Made by a program: the position numbers and the translations under genes. From assembly GCA_963698435.1 (NCBI GenBank), contig CAVOQV010000011.1:62001-126000 (forward strand): DNA of 64,000 bases. The letters are read 5' to 3'. The DNA is from Sva-07 sp963698435 (lineage in GTDB: Bacteria; Actinomycetota; Acidimicrobiia; Acidimicrobiales; Ilumatobacteraceae). The first letter of the stretch is position 1; the number at the start of each line of letters is the position of its first letter. Below the pieces are notes generated by a model. The model had not been told where the DNA came from, did no database searches, and was given only the letters and a program-made list of their open reading frames with translations. Positions 1-7,281 of this stretch are shown piece after piece.

Positions 1-2
1 AC

Positions 3-509
3 GTGCGATCGTTCCCGACGATCAACTACGACCCGAGCGTGATGACCGTGCTCGACCTGTTCCTCACGTTGCGGCGCGACAAACCACGGCCGCTTCCGCT
101 CGTGCTGGTCCACGGGGACTTCAACCCGGCCAACTTCCTCTACGAAGGCGGCAGGGTCACCGCGCTGATCGACTGGGAGAACGCCCGCATCGGCGACCCG
201 CGAGAGGACCTCGGGTGGATGACCACGATGGACATCCTCTCGAACACGAACGTGATGGCGCACCCCGTCGACGAGGGTGGGTTCCTCTCGTACTACAACA
301 AGCTGACCGGCTTCGAGATCACCCAGGACGAGGTCGACTACTTCACGCTGTTCGGCACCGCGAACATCGCTGTGCCGGTGCAGGCAGCGATCAAGCGGCG
401 CATCGACGGCGAGTCCACCGAGTTCATGCACCTCTATCTCGCACAGTCCGCGAACGGGACCGTGCCGAACCTGCTCCGTCTGCTCAACTACCCGGGGGTC
501 CCGCAGTGA
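3..509 (+). CDS. Phosphotransferase (APH-like) family protein, C-terminal part
   Basis: The visible 168 residues are the C-terminal lobe of an aminoglycoside-phosphotransferase/choline-kinase-like enzyme. The catalytic motif HGDFNPANFL is followed by the metal-binding stretch LIDWENARIGDPREDLGW, which places the active site at residues 38-70 of the visible part. Family members are about 330-350 residues, so roughly half the gene lies left of the window and the GTG at base 3 is not a real start. Actinobacterial members with this context are often annotated as acyl-CoA dehydrogenase-like fusions or small-molecule kinases; the substrate cannot be told here. The stop overlaps the next gene's GTG by 4 bp (GTGA), so the two are probably translationally coupled. 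Confidence 0.8.
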   Translation: MRSFPTINYDPSVMTVLDLFLTLRRDKPRPLPLVLVHGDFNPANFLYEGGRVTALIDWENARIGDPREDLGWMTTMDILSNTNVMAHPVDEGGFLSYYNKLTGFEITQDEVDYFTLFGTANIAVPVQAAIKRRIDGESTEFMHLYLAQSANGTVPNLLRLLNYPGVPQ

Positions 510-1013
510 ACACGTCACCGAGCATCGATCAGATGTTGGAAGGCGTGCTGATCAGCATCAGCACCGACATCATCCCGAACCTCGTCAACCCCAAGGCGCA
601 CGCGAGCGCGCAGATGATGCAGTCGATCATCCAGGGCATCCGCCAGCTCCTGCCGGTGTACGACCAGTACCTCGCCGAGGAGCACAACCAGATGATGGAG
701 TTGTTGCGCGACGTCGCTGCGCAGCTCGATGCAACGCCGGGTGATGCGGCCGACCGAATTCGCGATCGGGCCGCCACGCTCGGGACCGGTGACCAATTGC
801 CGATCCCGCTCGGGCGCGACACGGTGATGGCGGCGCATCGTGAACTCGGTGTGGCAGTGCAGGACACGATGATCGACCTCGACGAACTCCAAGCGCGACG
901 GCAACACCGACGCCGACGCCGGCCTCGAACTCATCCGCGAGCACATGGGTCCGCGGATCATCCGCGACGTGCAGACGTTCCTCGTCGGCGACGCACTGCT
1001 CGGTCGCGGCTGA
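506..1013 (+). CDS. Small protein coupled to the phosphotransferase, frameshifted near its end
   Basis: GTG at 506 overlaps the phosphotransferase stop. The first 126 or so residues (starting VNTSPSIDQM) are helical and without a recognised domain; proteins of this kind accompany phosphotransferases in actinobacteria. Near 885-893 the frame breaks. Skipping one base restores a sensible C-terminus (…DGNTDADAGLELIREHMG… ending LLGRG) with a stop at 1011-1013, while the original frame runs into arginine-rich nonsense. This is either a true frameshift mutation or a one-base assembly error. Function unknown. Confidence 0.6.
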
Positions 1014-1020
1014 CGCTCGC

Positions 1021-1047
1021 CCCGGGCCCCCTCGGGACGGGGCCGGG
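1021..1047. terminator. GC-rich hairpin between convergent genes
   Basis: CCCGGGCCCC at 1021-1030 pairs, with one bulge, with GGGGCCGGG at 1039-1047. It sits in the 47-bp gap between two genes whose 3' ends face each other. No U-tract follows. It is a plausible bidirectional terminator. Confidence 0.35.
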
Positions 1048-1060
1048 AGGACCCTGGCGG

Positions 1061-1573
1061 TCAGTCGGCTTGGCCGGCGTTGATCGCTTCGTTGGTGAAG
1101 GCGGCGAACTTCACCGTGTCGAACGCCACCACCAGGTTCGCCTCGGTCTCGATGATCACGCGGTGGGGTGAGTCGAGGAACTTCCGGAACGCCTTGCGGT
1201 ACTCGTCGTCCGGGCTCGATGCGACGCCCGAGAGCGTGTCGTAGAACCAGCTCTTCAGCTCGTCGAAGCCGGGATCGCCGTTGGCGTGCACGATCGAGTC
1301 GCCCTTGTACGAGGCCGTCTTGCCGCCCCGGTTGATGACGATGCCCGACTGCGGCCGCTTCTTCAGCGCGGGCACCCGCTTGCGGCGATCGGCGCAGGTG
1401 GTCCAGAACTTGCCGTGGCGCCACACGTAGGCGACCACCACACCGACGGGATAGCCCTGGGCATTCGTCCAGTTGAAGATGCACTCGCCGCCCGGCTCGA
1501 CGAGGGAGGCGAGTGCCTCCGAGTCGAGCTGCATCGAGGTCAGGTCTTCGTAGTCAACGGGTTGGTCCGTCAT
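1061..1573 (-). CDS. Pyridoxamine 5'-phosphate oxidase-like (split-barrel flavin) protein
   Basis: A 170-residue protein starting MTDQPVDYED. The core (VGVVVAYVWRHGKFWTTCAD, RKRVPALKKRPQSGIVINRG, KTASYKGDSIV) has the pattern of the PNPOx-like split barrel that binds FMN or F420: a β-strand with a substrate-facing W/F, followed by a pair of basic residues. The ATG at 1573 is preceded by GGAGGG at a good distance. It is divergent from the LLM-type oxidoreductase starting at 1649, so the two probably share a 75-bp promoter region and perhaps a pathway. The exact cofactor (FMN, F420 or haem) cannot be decided from the sequence alone. Confidence 0.7.
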   Translation of the reverse strand: MTDQPVDYEDLTSMQLDSEALASLVEPGGECIFNWTNAQGYPVGVVVAYVWRHGKFWTTCADRRKRVPALKKRPQSGIVINRGGKTASYKGDSIVHANGDPGFDELKSWFYDTLSGVASSPDDEYRKAFRKFLDSPHRVIIETEANLVVAFDTVKFAAFTNEAINAGQAD

Positions 1574-1648
1574 CGCGTCTCCCTCCGAGTCGTCGCGGGA
1601 AACGTACCACGAGTAAATTTCGCATCTTCGACGGAGAGGGAGCCTTAC

Positions 1649-2518
1649 ATGAAGTTCGGATTGGCGTTCGCCAGCAGCATTGCCATCGACCACCAGGCAT
1701 CGATGGAGATCTGTCGTCGCGCAGAGGCGGCAGGCTTCGAATCGCTGTGGGGCGGTGAGCACGTCATCCTGCCGTCGAAGATCGAGTCGGCCTATCCGTA
1801 CACCGAGGACGGCAAGATCCCGGCGCTGCCGGACACGCCGATCCCGGACCCGCTGATCTGGCTCGCCTTCGCCGCGGCTGCGGCCCCGACGATGCGGCTG
1901 GGCACCTGCATCCTGATCGTGCCGCAGCGCAACCCGCTGATCCTCGCGAAGGAGCTCGCAACGCTCGACCAGCTGTCGGGCGGCAAGGTCGAACTCGGCC
2001 TCGGAGTCGGCTGGCTCGAAGAGGAATTCGATGCGCTCGGTGTGCCGTGGGCACGGCGTGGCGCCCGCAACGACGAGTACATCGAGGCGATGCGCACCCT
2101 GTGGTCGGGCCCGGAAGTCGAGTTCCACGGAGAGTTCGTCGACTTCCCGAAGGTCACCTGCAGCCCGCGCCCGGTGCAGCCGAGCATCCCGATCCTCGTG
2201 GGCGGCGACAGCGACGTCGCGATCCGGCGCGCTGCACGCCTGGCAGACGGCTACTTCCCCGGCGAGGGCGACGTCGACCGGCTCGCCTCGCTGATCACTC
2301 GAGTACGCCAGGCCGCCGAAGACGCAGGTCGCGACCCGAGCGAGATCGAGATCAACGCCATGTTCAGCCTGAACATGGCCGACCCCGAAGCCGGCATCGA
2401 GAAGTTCGCCGAACTCGGCGTTGGCCGGGTCATGGTGCCGGCGTTCTTCTTCGCAGGCGACGGCGGCCTCGACCGCATGGAGGAATTCGCGGGCCGCGCC
2501 ATCGGCGCCGGCAGCTGA
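1649..2518 (+). CDS. LLM-class (F420-dependent) oxidoreductase
   Basis: A 289-residue luciferase-like monooxygenase-fold protein. It shows the family landmarks: an N-terminal strand MKFGLAFA, AEAAGFESLWGGEHV, MRLGTCILIVPQRNPLILAKELATLDQLSGGKVELGLGVGW, and a late IPILVGGDS…AARLADGYF segment. These form the TIM barrel that binds F420 (or FMN) and a hydrophobic substrate. ATG at 1649 was chosen because GGAGAGGGAG precedes it closely. It begins a run with the SDR and carotenoid oxygenase downstream, suggesting a degradative pathway for a terpenoid or similar compound. The F420 preference is inferred from the family and from the actinobacterial setting. Confidence 0.85.
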   Translation: MKFGLAFASSIAIDHQASMEICRRAEAAGFESLWGGEHVILPSKIESAYPYTEDGKIPALPDTPIPDPLIWLAFAAAAAPTMRLGTCILIVPQRNPLILAKELATLDQLSGGKVELGLGVGWLEEEFDALGVPWARRGARNDEYIEAMRTLWSGPEVEFHGEFVDFPKVTCSPRPVQPSIPILVGGDSDVAIRRAARLADGYFPGEGDVDRLASLITRVRQAAEDAGRDPSEIEINAMFSLNMADPEAGIEKFAELGVGRVMVPAFFFAGDGGLDRMEEFAGRAIGAGS

Positions 2519-2551
2519 CCCTCGCGCCAACACCCATCGACCACCCATCGT

Positions 2552-2589
2552 CGACATCGACCACCGTTGACGACATCGACCACCGTTGA
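2552..2589. repeat. Exact 19-bp tandem duplication in gene leader
   Basis: CGACATCGACCACCGTTGA occurs at 2552-2570 and again at 2571-2589 with no gap, 45 bp upstream of the SDR start codon. A degenerate third copy seems to precede it (around 2532-2551). The next leader (3421-3458) also carries an exact 19-bp duplication, with a related sequence. Confidence 0.85.
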
Positions 2590-2634
2590 CGACACGTCGA
2601 CGTGAACTCATCGACTTCACACAGGGAGCACCAC

Positions 2635-3384
2635 ATGCACAGTTTCGATCTCACCGGCAAGGTTGCCGTCGTCACCGGCGGCGGCCAGGGAATCGGCGAG
2701 GGCATCGCCCACGCCTACGCCGACTCCGGCGCGGCAGTCGTCGTCGCGGCACGTCACGTCGACCGGGTGCAGGGTGTCGCCGACGCGATCAACTCCAAGG
2801 GCGGGCGGGCGCTCGCCGTGCCGACCGACGTCACCGACAACGACGCACTCGTCGCACTTGCCGACGCTGCGATCGAGGCCTTCGGTGGCCTCGACATCTG
2901 GGTGAACAACGCCGGCGGATCCACGGTGCGCTCGCCGCTGGTGAAGCTCGACGCTGCCGACTGGAATGCGTGCCTCACCCTCAACCTCACCGCTGTGTGG
3001 GCGGCGTCGGTGATCGCCAACGAGCGGATGAACGACGGTGGCAGCATCATCAACATCACCTCGCCGGCGGCCACCCGGGCCGTGCTCGGCAGCGGCCACT
3101 ACTCCGCCGCCAAGGCCGGCGTGAACACGCTCACCCTCACGATGGCGATGGAACTCGCCCCGCGCATCCGGGTGAACGGCGTGGCACCGGGCATGGTGCC
3201 GACCGAGGTGATGATGACCGCGCTCGACATGGACGTCCCCGCCCTGGAGAAGGTCGCCGAGCAGCGGATGCCGTTGAAGCGGCTGGGCACACCGGACGAC
3301 ATCGCCGCCGCGGCGCTCTACCTCGCGAGCGACGCCGGCAGCTGGGTGACCGGCCAGATCATCACCGTCGCGGGCGGGATGTGA
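2635..3384 (+). CDS. SDR-family NAD(P)-dependent oxidoreductase
   Basis: A 249-residue classical short-chain dehydrogenase. It has the nucleotide-binding TGGGQGIG motif (residues about 14-21), NNAG (about 90), the catalytic Ser in INITSPAA, the Tyr/Lys pair HYSAAKAG, and the C-terminal GQIITVAGGM typical of FabG-like members. An in-frame ATG exists at 2602, but ATG at 2635 has AGGGAG seven bases upstream and gives the usual N-terminus (HSFDLTGKVAVVTGG). It follows the LLM oxidoreductase by 116 bp and precedes the carotenoid oxygenase by 88 bp, probably one transcription unit. The substrate is unknown. Confidence 0.9.
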   Translation: MHSFDLTGKVAVVTGGGQGIGEGIAHAYADSGAAVVVAARHVDRVQGVADAINSKGGRALAVPTDVTDNDALVALADAAIEAFGGLDIWVNNAGGSTVRSPLVKLDAADWNACLTLNLTAVWAASVIANERMNDGGSIINITSPAATRAVLGSGHYSAAKAGVNTLTLTMAMELAPRIRVNGVAPGMVPTEVMMTALDMDVPALEKVAEQRMPLKRLGTPDDIAAAALYLASDAGSWVTGQIITVAGGM

Positions 3385-3420
3385 GCTCGCTCGCGCGACC
3401 GACCCTCCATCCGCACCGAC

Positions 3421-3458
3421 GACACCCATTGACACCACTGACACCCATTGACACCACT
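3421..3458. repeat. Exact 19-bp tandem duplication in gene leader
   Basis: GACACCCATTGACACCACT occurs at 3421-3439 and 3440-3458, ending just before the GAGAGGA ribosome-binding site of the carotenoid oxygenase. Rotated, the unit matches the 19-bp unit at 2552-2589 at 12 of 19 positions. Confidence 0.85.
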
Positions 3459-3472
3459 GAGAGGATCCATTC

Positions 3473-4819
3473 ATGACCGATCTCGAAGAACGCCAGTCCG
3501 AGTCCACCCCGTGGTTCCTCAAGGGGAACTACGCGCCGGTCCAGGACGAACTCACCGTCACCGACCTGAGGGTGACCGGGTCGATCCCCCCGTCGCTGTC
3601 GGGCCGCTACCTGCGCAACGGGTCGAACCCGAAGTCGGGCACCGCCGGCCACTGGTTCTTCGGTGACGGCATGGTGCACGGCGTTCGCCTCGACGGGGGC
3701 AAGGCCGAGTGGTACCGGAACCGGTTCGTCCAGACCACCAAGCTCGCCAAGGGGCTCGAGGCCACCGACCCCGAGACGATGTTCGATCCGACGGCCAGCG
3801 CCACGAACACGCACGTACTCGGCCACGCCGGCCGCATCTGGGCGCTCGAGGAGGGGCATCTGCCGTATGCGCTCAGCCCGGAACTCGACACCCTCGGCTG
3901 TGACGACTTCGGCGGCAAGCTCACGACGGCGTTCACCGCGCATCCGAAGCTGTGTCCCGAGACGAACGAGCTGCACTTCTTCGGCTACTCGCCGGTGCCG
4001 CCGTTCCTCACCTATCACGTGCTCGATGCGTCCGGTGCGCTCGTGCACTCGGCCGAGATCACGGTGCCAGCGGGCACGATGATGCACGACTTCATGATCA
4101 CCCGCGACCACGCGATCTTCATGGACCTGCCGGTCGTGTTCGACCTGTCGAACCTCGAGGCGCCGCTGAAGTGGGACGAGAACTACGGCGCCCGCATCGG
4201 CATCATGCCGAGGATGGGCACCAACGCCGACATCAGGTGGTTCGAGGTCGACCCGTGCTACGTGTTCCACCCCCTCAATGCCTACGTCGAGGGTGACACG
4301 GTCGTCTGCGACGTCGGCCGCCACGCATCGATGTGGCGGACGTCGATGGAAGACGGCGAGCCGTGCTACATGCATCGCTGGACGTTCGATCTGTCGTCGG
4401 GTGCTGTCGGTGAGCAGCAGCTCGACGGCGATTCGCACGCGTTCCCGCGCGTCGACGACCGGGTGGTCGGCCTCAAGCACCGCTATGGCTGGGGGGTCGC
4501 CCCGCGCGGCGGCGGCGATGGCGTGATCGTCGAGGCCGGCAACGTCGTCAAGTGGGACTTCCAGACCGGCTCACAGCAGACCTACGACTTCGGCCCGGAC
4601 AGCTTCCCGGGTGAGTTCGTGTTCGTGCAGGACGACGATGCCGCCGGCGAGGACGAGGGCTGGGCGATGGGCTTCGTCTACGACGCGTCGAGCGACAGCT
4701 CGGATCTCGTGATCCTCGACGCGTCTGCTCCCGGTTCCGACCCGGTGGCCCGCGTGCACCTGCCGCGGCGCGTGCCGTTCGGCTTCCACGGCAGCTGGGT
4801 CGACGACTCGATTCTCTGA
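3473..4819 (+). CDS. Carotenoid oxygenase (RPE65/CCD family)
   Basis: A 448-residue non-haem iron dioxygenase of the carotenoid-cleavage family, which splits C=C bonds of carotenoids, apocarotenoids or stilbene-like compounds. Opening motifs are GRYLRNGSNP and HWFFGDGMVHG. The four iron-ligand histidines fit H157 (AHPK), H205 (MMHDF), H266 (VFHPLNAY) and H439 (GFHGSW). Length is normal for bacterial members. ATG 3473 has GAGAGGA eight bases upstream. It closes the LLM oxidoreductase-SDR-oxygenase series, consistent with cleavage of a terpenoid followed by redox processing of the aldehyde or ketone. The precise substrate cannot be predicted. Confidence 0.92.
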   Translation: MTDLEERQSESTPWFLKGNYAPVQDELTVTDLRVTGSIPPSLSGRYLRNGSNPKSGTAGHWFFGDGMVHGVRLDGGKAEWYRNRFVQTTKLAKGLEATDPETMFDPTASATNTHVLGHAGRIWALEEGHLPYALSPELDTLGCDDFGGKLTTAFTAHPKLCPETNELHFFGYSPVPPFLTYHVLDASGALVHSAEITVPAGTMMHDFMITRDHAIFMDLPVVFDLSNLEAPLKWDENYGARIGIMPRMGTNADIRWFEVDPCYVFHPLNAYVEGDTVVCDVGRHASMWRTSMEDGEPCYMHRWTFDLSSGAVGEQQLDGDSHAFPRVDDRVVGLKHRYGWGVAPRGGGDGVIVEAGNVVKWDFQTGSQQTYDFGPDSFPGEFVFVQDDDAAGEDEGWAMGFVYDASSDSSDLVILDASAPGSDPVARVHLPRRVPFGFHGSWVDDSIL

Positions 4820-4826
4820 CACTTCT

Positions 4827-4878
4827 CGTTTGGGTCGGATTCTCGGTGGGCCAGCCCACCGAAAATCTGACGCAAACG
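4827..4878. repeat. 52-bp palindromic repeat, copy A
   Basis: An imperfect palindrome whose arms begin CGTTTG and end CAAACG, with inner arms around CTCGGTGGG/CCCACCGA. It lies 8 bp after the carotenoid oxygenase stop and before the convergent CBS gene. Three other copies of identical length occur at 19006, 20076 and 36095. It could act as a bidirectional terminator here. Confidence 0.8.
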
Positions 4879-4916
4879 TGGTTGTGGGTGGCTCGGGATC
4901 CGCCGGGTGCGACCGA

Positions 4917-5369
4917 TCAGGCCGGTGACGGGGCGCGTGCTTCGTCGGTGGCGTGGGGGAACATGATCTGACCGGCCAGCACTCTGGAGATCGTGGACAG
5001 TTCGTCGGTGACGTGCACCACGATGTCGTCCACCGAGACGACGCCGATGACCCGATCGTGATCGATGATCGGGATGCGTCGGATCGCGTGGTCGCGAAAC
5101 GCGTGAACGAGGTCGGCGAGATCGTGGTCGACGTCGACCGCGACCAGCCCCATACTCATCACTCCGTCGATCCGTCCATCGGCTGGATACGAGCGGGCAA
5201 CGCCACGCGTCACGATGTCCCGATCGGTCACGATGCCGACGGGCGTCTGTCCGTCGAGCACGATCACCGACCCGACGCCCGACGACGCCATCAGCGCGGC
5301 AGTGTCGGCCACGGTTGCGTCGCAACCGATCACGACGGGTTCGCGCAGTGCGAGTTCAGAGATCCTCAT
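4917..5369 (-). CDS. Tandem CBS-domain protein
   Basis: A 150-residue protein made of two CBS motifs: MRISELALREPVVIG…VGSVIVLDGQTPVGIVTDRDIV (about 1-55) and the half containing HAIRRIPIIDHDRVIGVVSVDDIV (about 90-125). The pair forms a Bateman module that typically binds adenosyl ligands. Small stand-alone CBS proteins such as mycobacterial Hrp1 belong to the hypoxia/dormancy response; whether this one does is inference. Its ATG overlaps the DUF1918 stop by 4 bp, so both are on one transcript. Confidence 0.88.
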   Translation of the reverse strand: MRISELALREPVVIGCDATVADTAALMASSGVGSVIVLDGQTPVGIVTDRDIVTRGVARSYPADGRIDGVMSMGLVAVDVDHDLADLVHAFRDHAIRRIPIIDHDRVIGVVSVDDIVVHVTDELSTISRVLAGQIMFPHATDEARAPSPA

Positions 5370-5581
5370 GACTCCTCCGTTCCAGTCGAGGTGTCGGCCA
5401 GGTGCACGACCCGGCAGTCCGAGCCGGGGAAGAGCAAGGTCGCACGTCCCGTGTCGTCCCATCGGACCATGTACGGCGGTCCGCCGTCGGCGCCACGCAC
5501 TTCCTCCACTCGTCCGACACGATGAGGCCGACCGACCTCGTGACCCTCGATGATCAGTTCGTCTCCGACCTGAGCGAACAT
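5366..5581 (-). CDS. DUF1918 small protein
   Basis: A 71-residue SH3-barrel-like protein of the DUF1918 family (MFAQVGDELIIEGHEVGRPHRVGRV…YMVRWDDTGR…FPGSDCRV). The family pattern is GD.L…G..VG…R.G.I.EV…PPY.VRW.D.G…FPG.D. ATG 5581 has AAGGGAG upstream; the upstream in-frame extension to 5731 is low-complexity and rejected. It is first in an operon with the CBS protein and divergent from the DUF1876 gene. The biochemical role of the family is unknown; it recurs with stress genes in actinobacteria. Confidence 0.88.
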   Translation of the reverse strand: MFAQVGDELIIEGHEVGRPHRVGRVEEVRGADGGPPYMVRWDDTGRATLLFPGSDCRVVHLADTSTGTEES

Positions 5582-5729
5582 GTGCCTGCTCCCTTCGACG
5601 GTGATCGATGCTGCGATTCGAGCATTGCAGGCCGTTGACGGAAAGCGGTAGGGGACTACGTCCCGGCCGACCGACCCGGTGGGACATCCGGCCCTGACGG
5701 CGCGGCGGTGCCGGCGCGAGGGTGGATCC

Positions 5730-5990
5730 ATGAAGGACTATCAGCCACACGGATGGACACTCAGGTTCGAGACGCGAGAGGACGAGGACCACTGCGACAT
5801 GGTGGTGCACCTCGACGCCGGTGATCGGTCGTTGGCCGGCTATGGAAGGTCGCGCCGCAATCCCACCGACCCGTCGAGGCCGCAGGTCGGCGAGGAGCTG
5901 GCTGCTGCCAGGGCCCTGCACGACCTTGCCCGTCATCTGACCGACGATGCCTGGGCCATGATCGAGTCGTACCCGACGTCAACTGGTTGA
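5730..5990 (+). CDS. DUF1876 (dsRBD-like) small protein
   Basis: An 86-residue DUF1876 protein (…GWTLRFETREDEDHCDMVVHLDAGDRSLAGYGRSRRNPTDPSRPQVGEELAAARALHDLARHL…). The family includes mycobacterial Rv1738 and Rv2632c, the former a strongly DosR-induced protein with a fold similar to ribosome hibernation factors. ATG 5730 gives the usual family length, with GAGGGTGG just upstream; the longer in-frame start at 5679 was rejected. It is divergent from the DUF1918-CBS pair, and the trio suggests a local stress or dormancy module. Confidence 0.87.
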   Translation: MKDYQPHGWTLRFETREDEDHCDMVVHLDAGDRSLAGYGRSRRNPTDPSRPQVGEELAAARALHDLARHLTDDAWAMIESYPTSTG

Positions 5991-6022
5991 GCCGTGACGC
6001 CACGTAGTCTCGGGCTGCACCG

Positions 6023-6108
6023 GCCCGGGTGGCGAAACTGGCAGACGCGGGGGGCTTAAACCCCCCTTCCACTCACGTGGAGTGCGGGTTCGAATCCCGC
6101 CCCGGGCA
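6023..6108 (+). tRNA. tRNA-Leu (anticodon UAA)
   Basis: A complete class II tRNA. The acceptor stem GCCCGGG (6023-6029) pairs with CCCGGGC (6101-6107). There is a D-arm, an anticodon stem of five G:C pairs with loop CTTAAAC (anticodon TAA), a long variable arm (CCACTCACGTGG) and a T-arm with GGTTCGAATCC. CCA is not encoded. Its 3' half is duplicated at 15357-15411, so this gene is probably the attachment site of an integrated element. Confidence 0.95.
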
Positions 6109-6109
6109 C
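6055..6109. repeat. Putative att core, left copy (inside tRNA-Leu)
   Basis: The 55-bp segment from the tRNA-Leu anticodon loop through its 3' end. It matches 15357-15411 at 53 of 55 positions; the two differences are in the anticodon loop (A to G) and the T-stem (C to T). Confidence 0.8.
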
Positions 6110-6166
6110 CGACACGCTGGTGTTTCGCGTTCGGGTAGTGGTCCCTGACGTCATCCAGGTGGTGCC

Positions 6167-6185
6167 CGTGTCACATCTGTGTCAC
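6167..6185. repeat. Putative integrase arm-type site, left
   Basis: CGTGTCACATCTGTGTCAC, 58 bp inside the left core. The same 19-mer, with a CT/TC swap at two positions, lies at 15220-15238. Each copy contains GTGTCAC twice; here it also forms an inverted repeat with GTGACAC at 6191-6197. Direct repeats flanking core sites are typical arm-type integrase binding sites. Confidence 0.5.
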
Positions 6186-6212
6186 AGACCGTGACACCCC
6201 CGCTCTACTGTT

Positions 6213-6302
6213 GTGCTCGCGGCCAACGGTTCGGTGAAGCGGAAGGGGAAGGTGTGGTCGTTCGTCGTCGACCTCGGCCGGGAGGAATGGGACCGCTCGT
6301 CG
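6213..6302 (+). pseudogene. Tyrosine recombinase (integrase) N-terminal remnant
   Basis: GTG at 6213 opens a frame reading VLAANGSVKRKGKVWSFVVD and then LGREEWDRSS. The GSV-K-RKGK-W-FVVDLG pattern is that of the N-terminal arm-binding β-sheet domain of actinobacterial phage-type integrases. After about 30 residues it becomes Arg/Ala-rich and unrelated, and no core-binding or catalytic domain follows. Its position 105 bp from the tRNA-Leu 3' end, reading away from it, is where an integrase is expected. The identification rests on a short stretch and needs a profile search. Confidence 0.5.
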
Positions 6303-6407
6303 CCCGTCTTCGCCCAGCGACGTCCCGCTTGCGCTCGCGGCGCGCGCCGACGCCCCGACGCAACCGGATCCTCCGGGCGCCGGGGCGTTGTGCGTCGGAC
6401 GGTTCGC

Positions 6408-7115
6408 TCAGTCGGTGGCGCTGCGGATCAGGAACACCGAGGCGATCAGGACCCAGACCATGCTGCCGAGCTCACCGATGAAGCCGATGGCTCTGACGGC
6501 GCTGTCCGGGTCGCCGCTGAAGATCCAGGTGCCGCCGATCACGGGCAACACCCCGGCGAGGATGCCAAGCCCGGCCAACCATGTCGGCATGAGCCGGGTC
6601 TGAATCATCAACACCGACGCGAAGATGAGGAACATGGCCGAGGCCCAGGGCATCAGGGCGAAGAAGACGACGGCGTCGAGCGCGGACAGGGTGACCAGCA
6701 GCCCGTCGGACGCCCCCTCGAGAATCGGGTCGAGCGACATCACGGCCCACAGCGACATGCCGACGATGCCGGCGGCGAACTGGGCGACGATGCCGGCGAA
6801 CGAGAGTCGCGGCAGGATGCCACCACTGGTGTCGCCGGCCGTGAGACGGCGGAGCAGCCCGACTCCGAAGACCAGGTAGAGGAATCCGAACACCATCGGC
6901 GTGAACCAGTTGAAGAAGGCGATCGAACCCTGATTGTCGCCGAACCACGAGCGGAGCTCGTCTGCTCCGTCGGTGAAGGCCGGGGCGGCAGCGGCGATCG
7001 CTGCGCCCATGGCGACGAAGAGGACGACGAACGCGACGCCGGAGAATCCGGCGATGCGATTCCATGTCCGGAGGGTGTCGTTCGGGCTGTGAACGGTGGT
7101 CGAATCGGTGGTCAT
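6408..7115 (-). CDS. Six-helix membrane protein, DUF4386-like
   Basis: A 235-residue protein with a short polar N-terminus and about six hydrophobic helices (e.g. GFSGVAFVVLFVAMGAAIAAA, MVFGFLYLVFGVGLL, FAGIVAQFAAGIVG, WLAGLGILAGVLPVIGG). The layout resembles DUF4386/hypothetical actinobacterial membrane proteins; no catalytic motif is seen. ATG 7115 has AGGGGAGC upstream. The upstream region contains the bipartite motif at 7195-7231 that recurs between the cyclic-nucleotide-binding gene and the cyclase gene, suggesting common control. It is the first cargo gene after the integrase remnant. Function unknown. Confidence 0.7.
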   Translation of the reverse strand: MTTDSTTVHSPNDTLRTWNRIAGFSGVAFVVLFVAMGAAIAAAAPAFTDGADELRSWFGDNQGSIAFFNWFTPMVFGFLYLVFGVGLLRRLTAGDTSGGILPRLSFAGIVAQFAAGIVGMSLWAVMSLDPILEGASDGLLVTLSALDAVVFFALMPWASAMFLIFASVLMIQTRLMPTWLAGLGILAGVLPVIGGTWIFSGDPDSAVRAIGFIGELGSMVWVLIASVFLIRSATD

Positions 7116-7194
7116 GATGTGCTCCCCTTGCACCGCCTGCGGTGCACTCGTGTGGTTGGTCACCGCCATCGTCCACGTTCGGAGCCACGGCGGA

Positions 7195-7231
7195 CAGCGT
7201 GCCAGCGCGTTTTGTTCTACGTGCCAGCACC
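7195..7231. promoter_or_regulatory. Bipartite motif upstream of the membrane-protein gene
   Basis: CAGCGTGCC (7195-7203), 14 bp, then TACGTGCCAGCACC (7218-7231), 80 bp upstream of the ATG at 7115. The same two blocks with a 15-bp spacer occur at 8352-8389. GTGCCAGCAC is a near-palindrome, as expected for an operator. Confidence 0.4.
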
Positions 7232-7281
7232 CGCGTCGACAGGGCCCGAGCGGGGTCGGCGTCGAGCACGACCCCGGTGCC

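Noticed and set aside
5599..5731. Longer N-terminus for the DUF1918 protein
   Set aside because: The extension is low-complexity and overlaps the divergent DUF1876 leader; the family start and ribosome-binding site fit ATG 5581.
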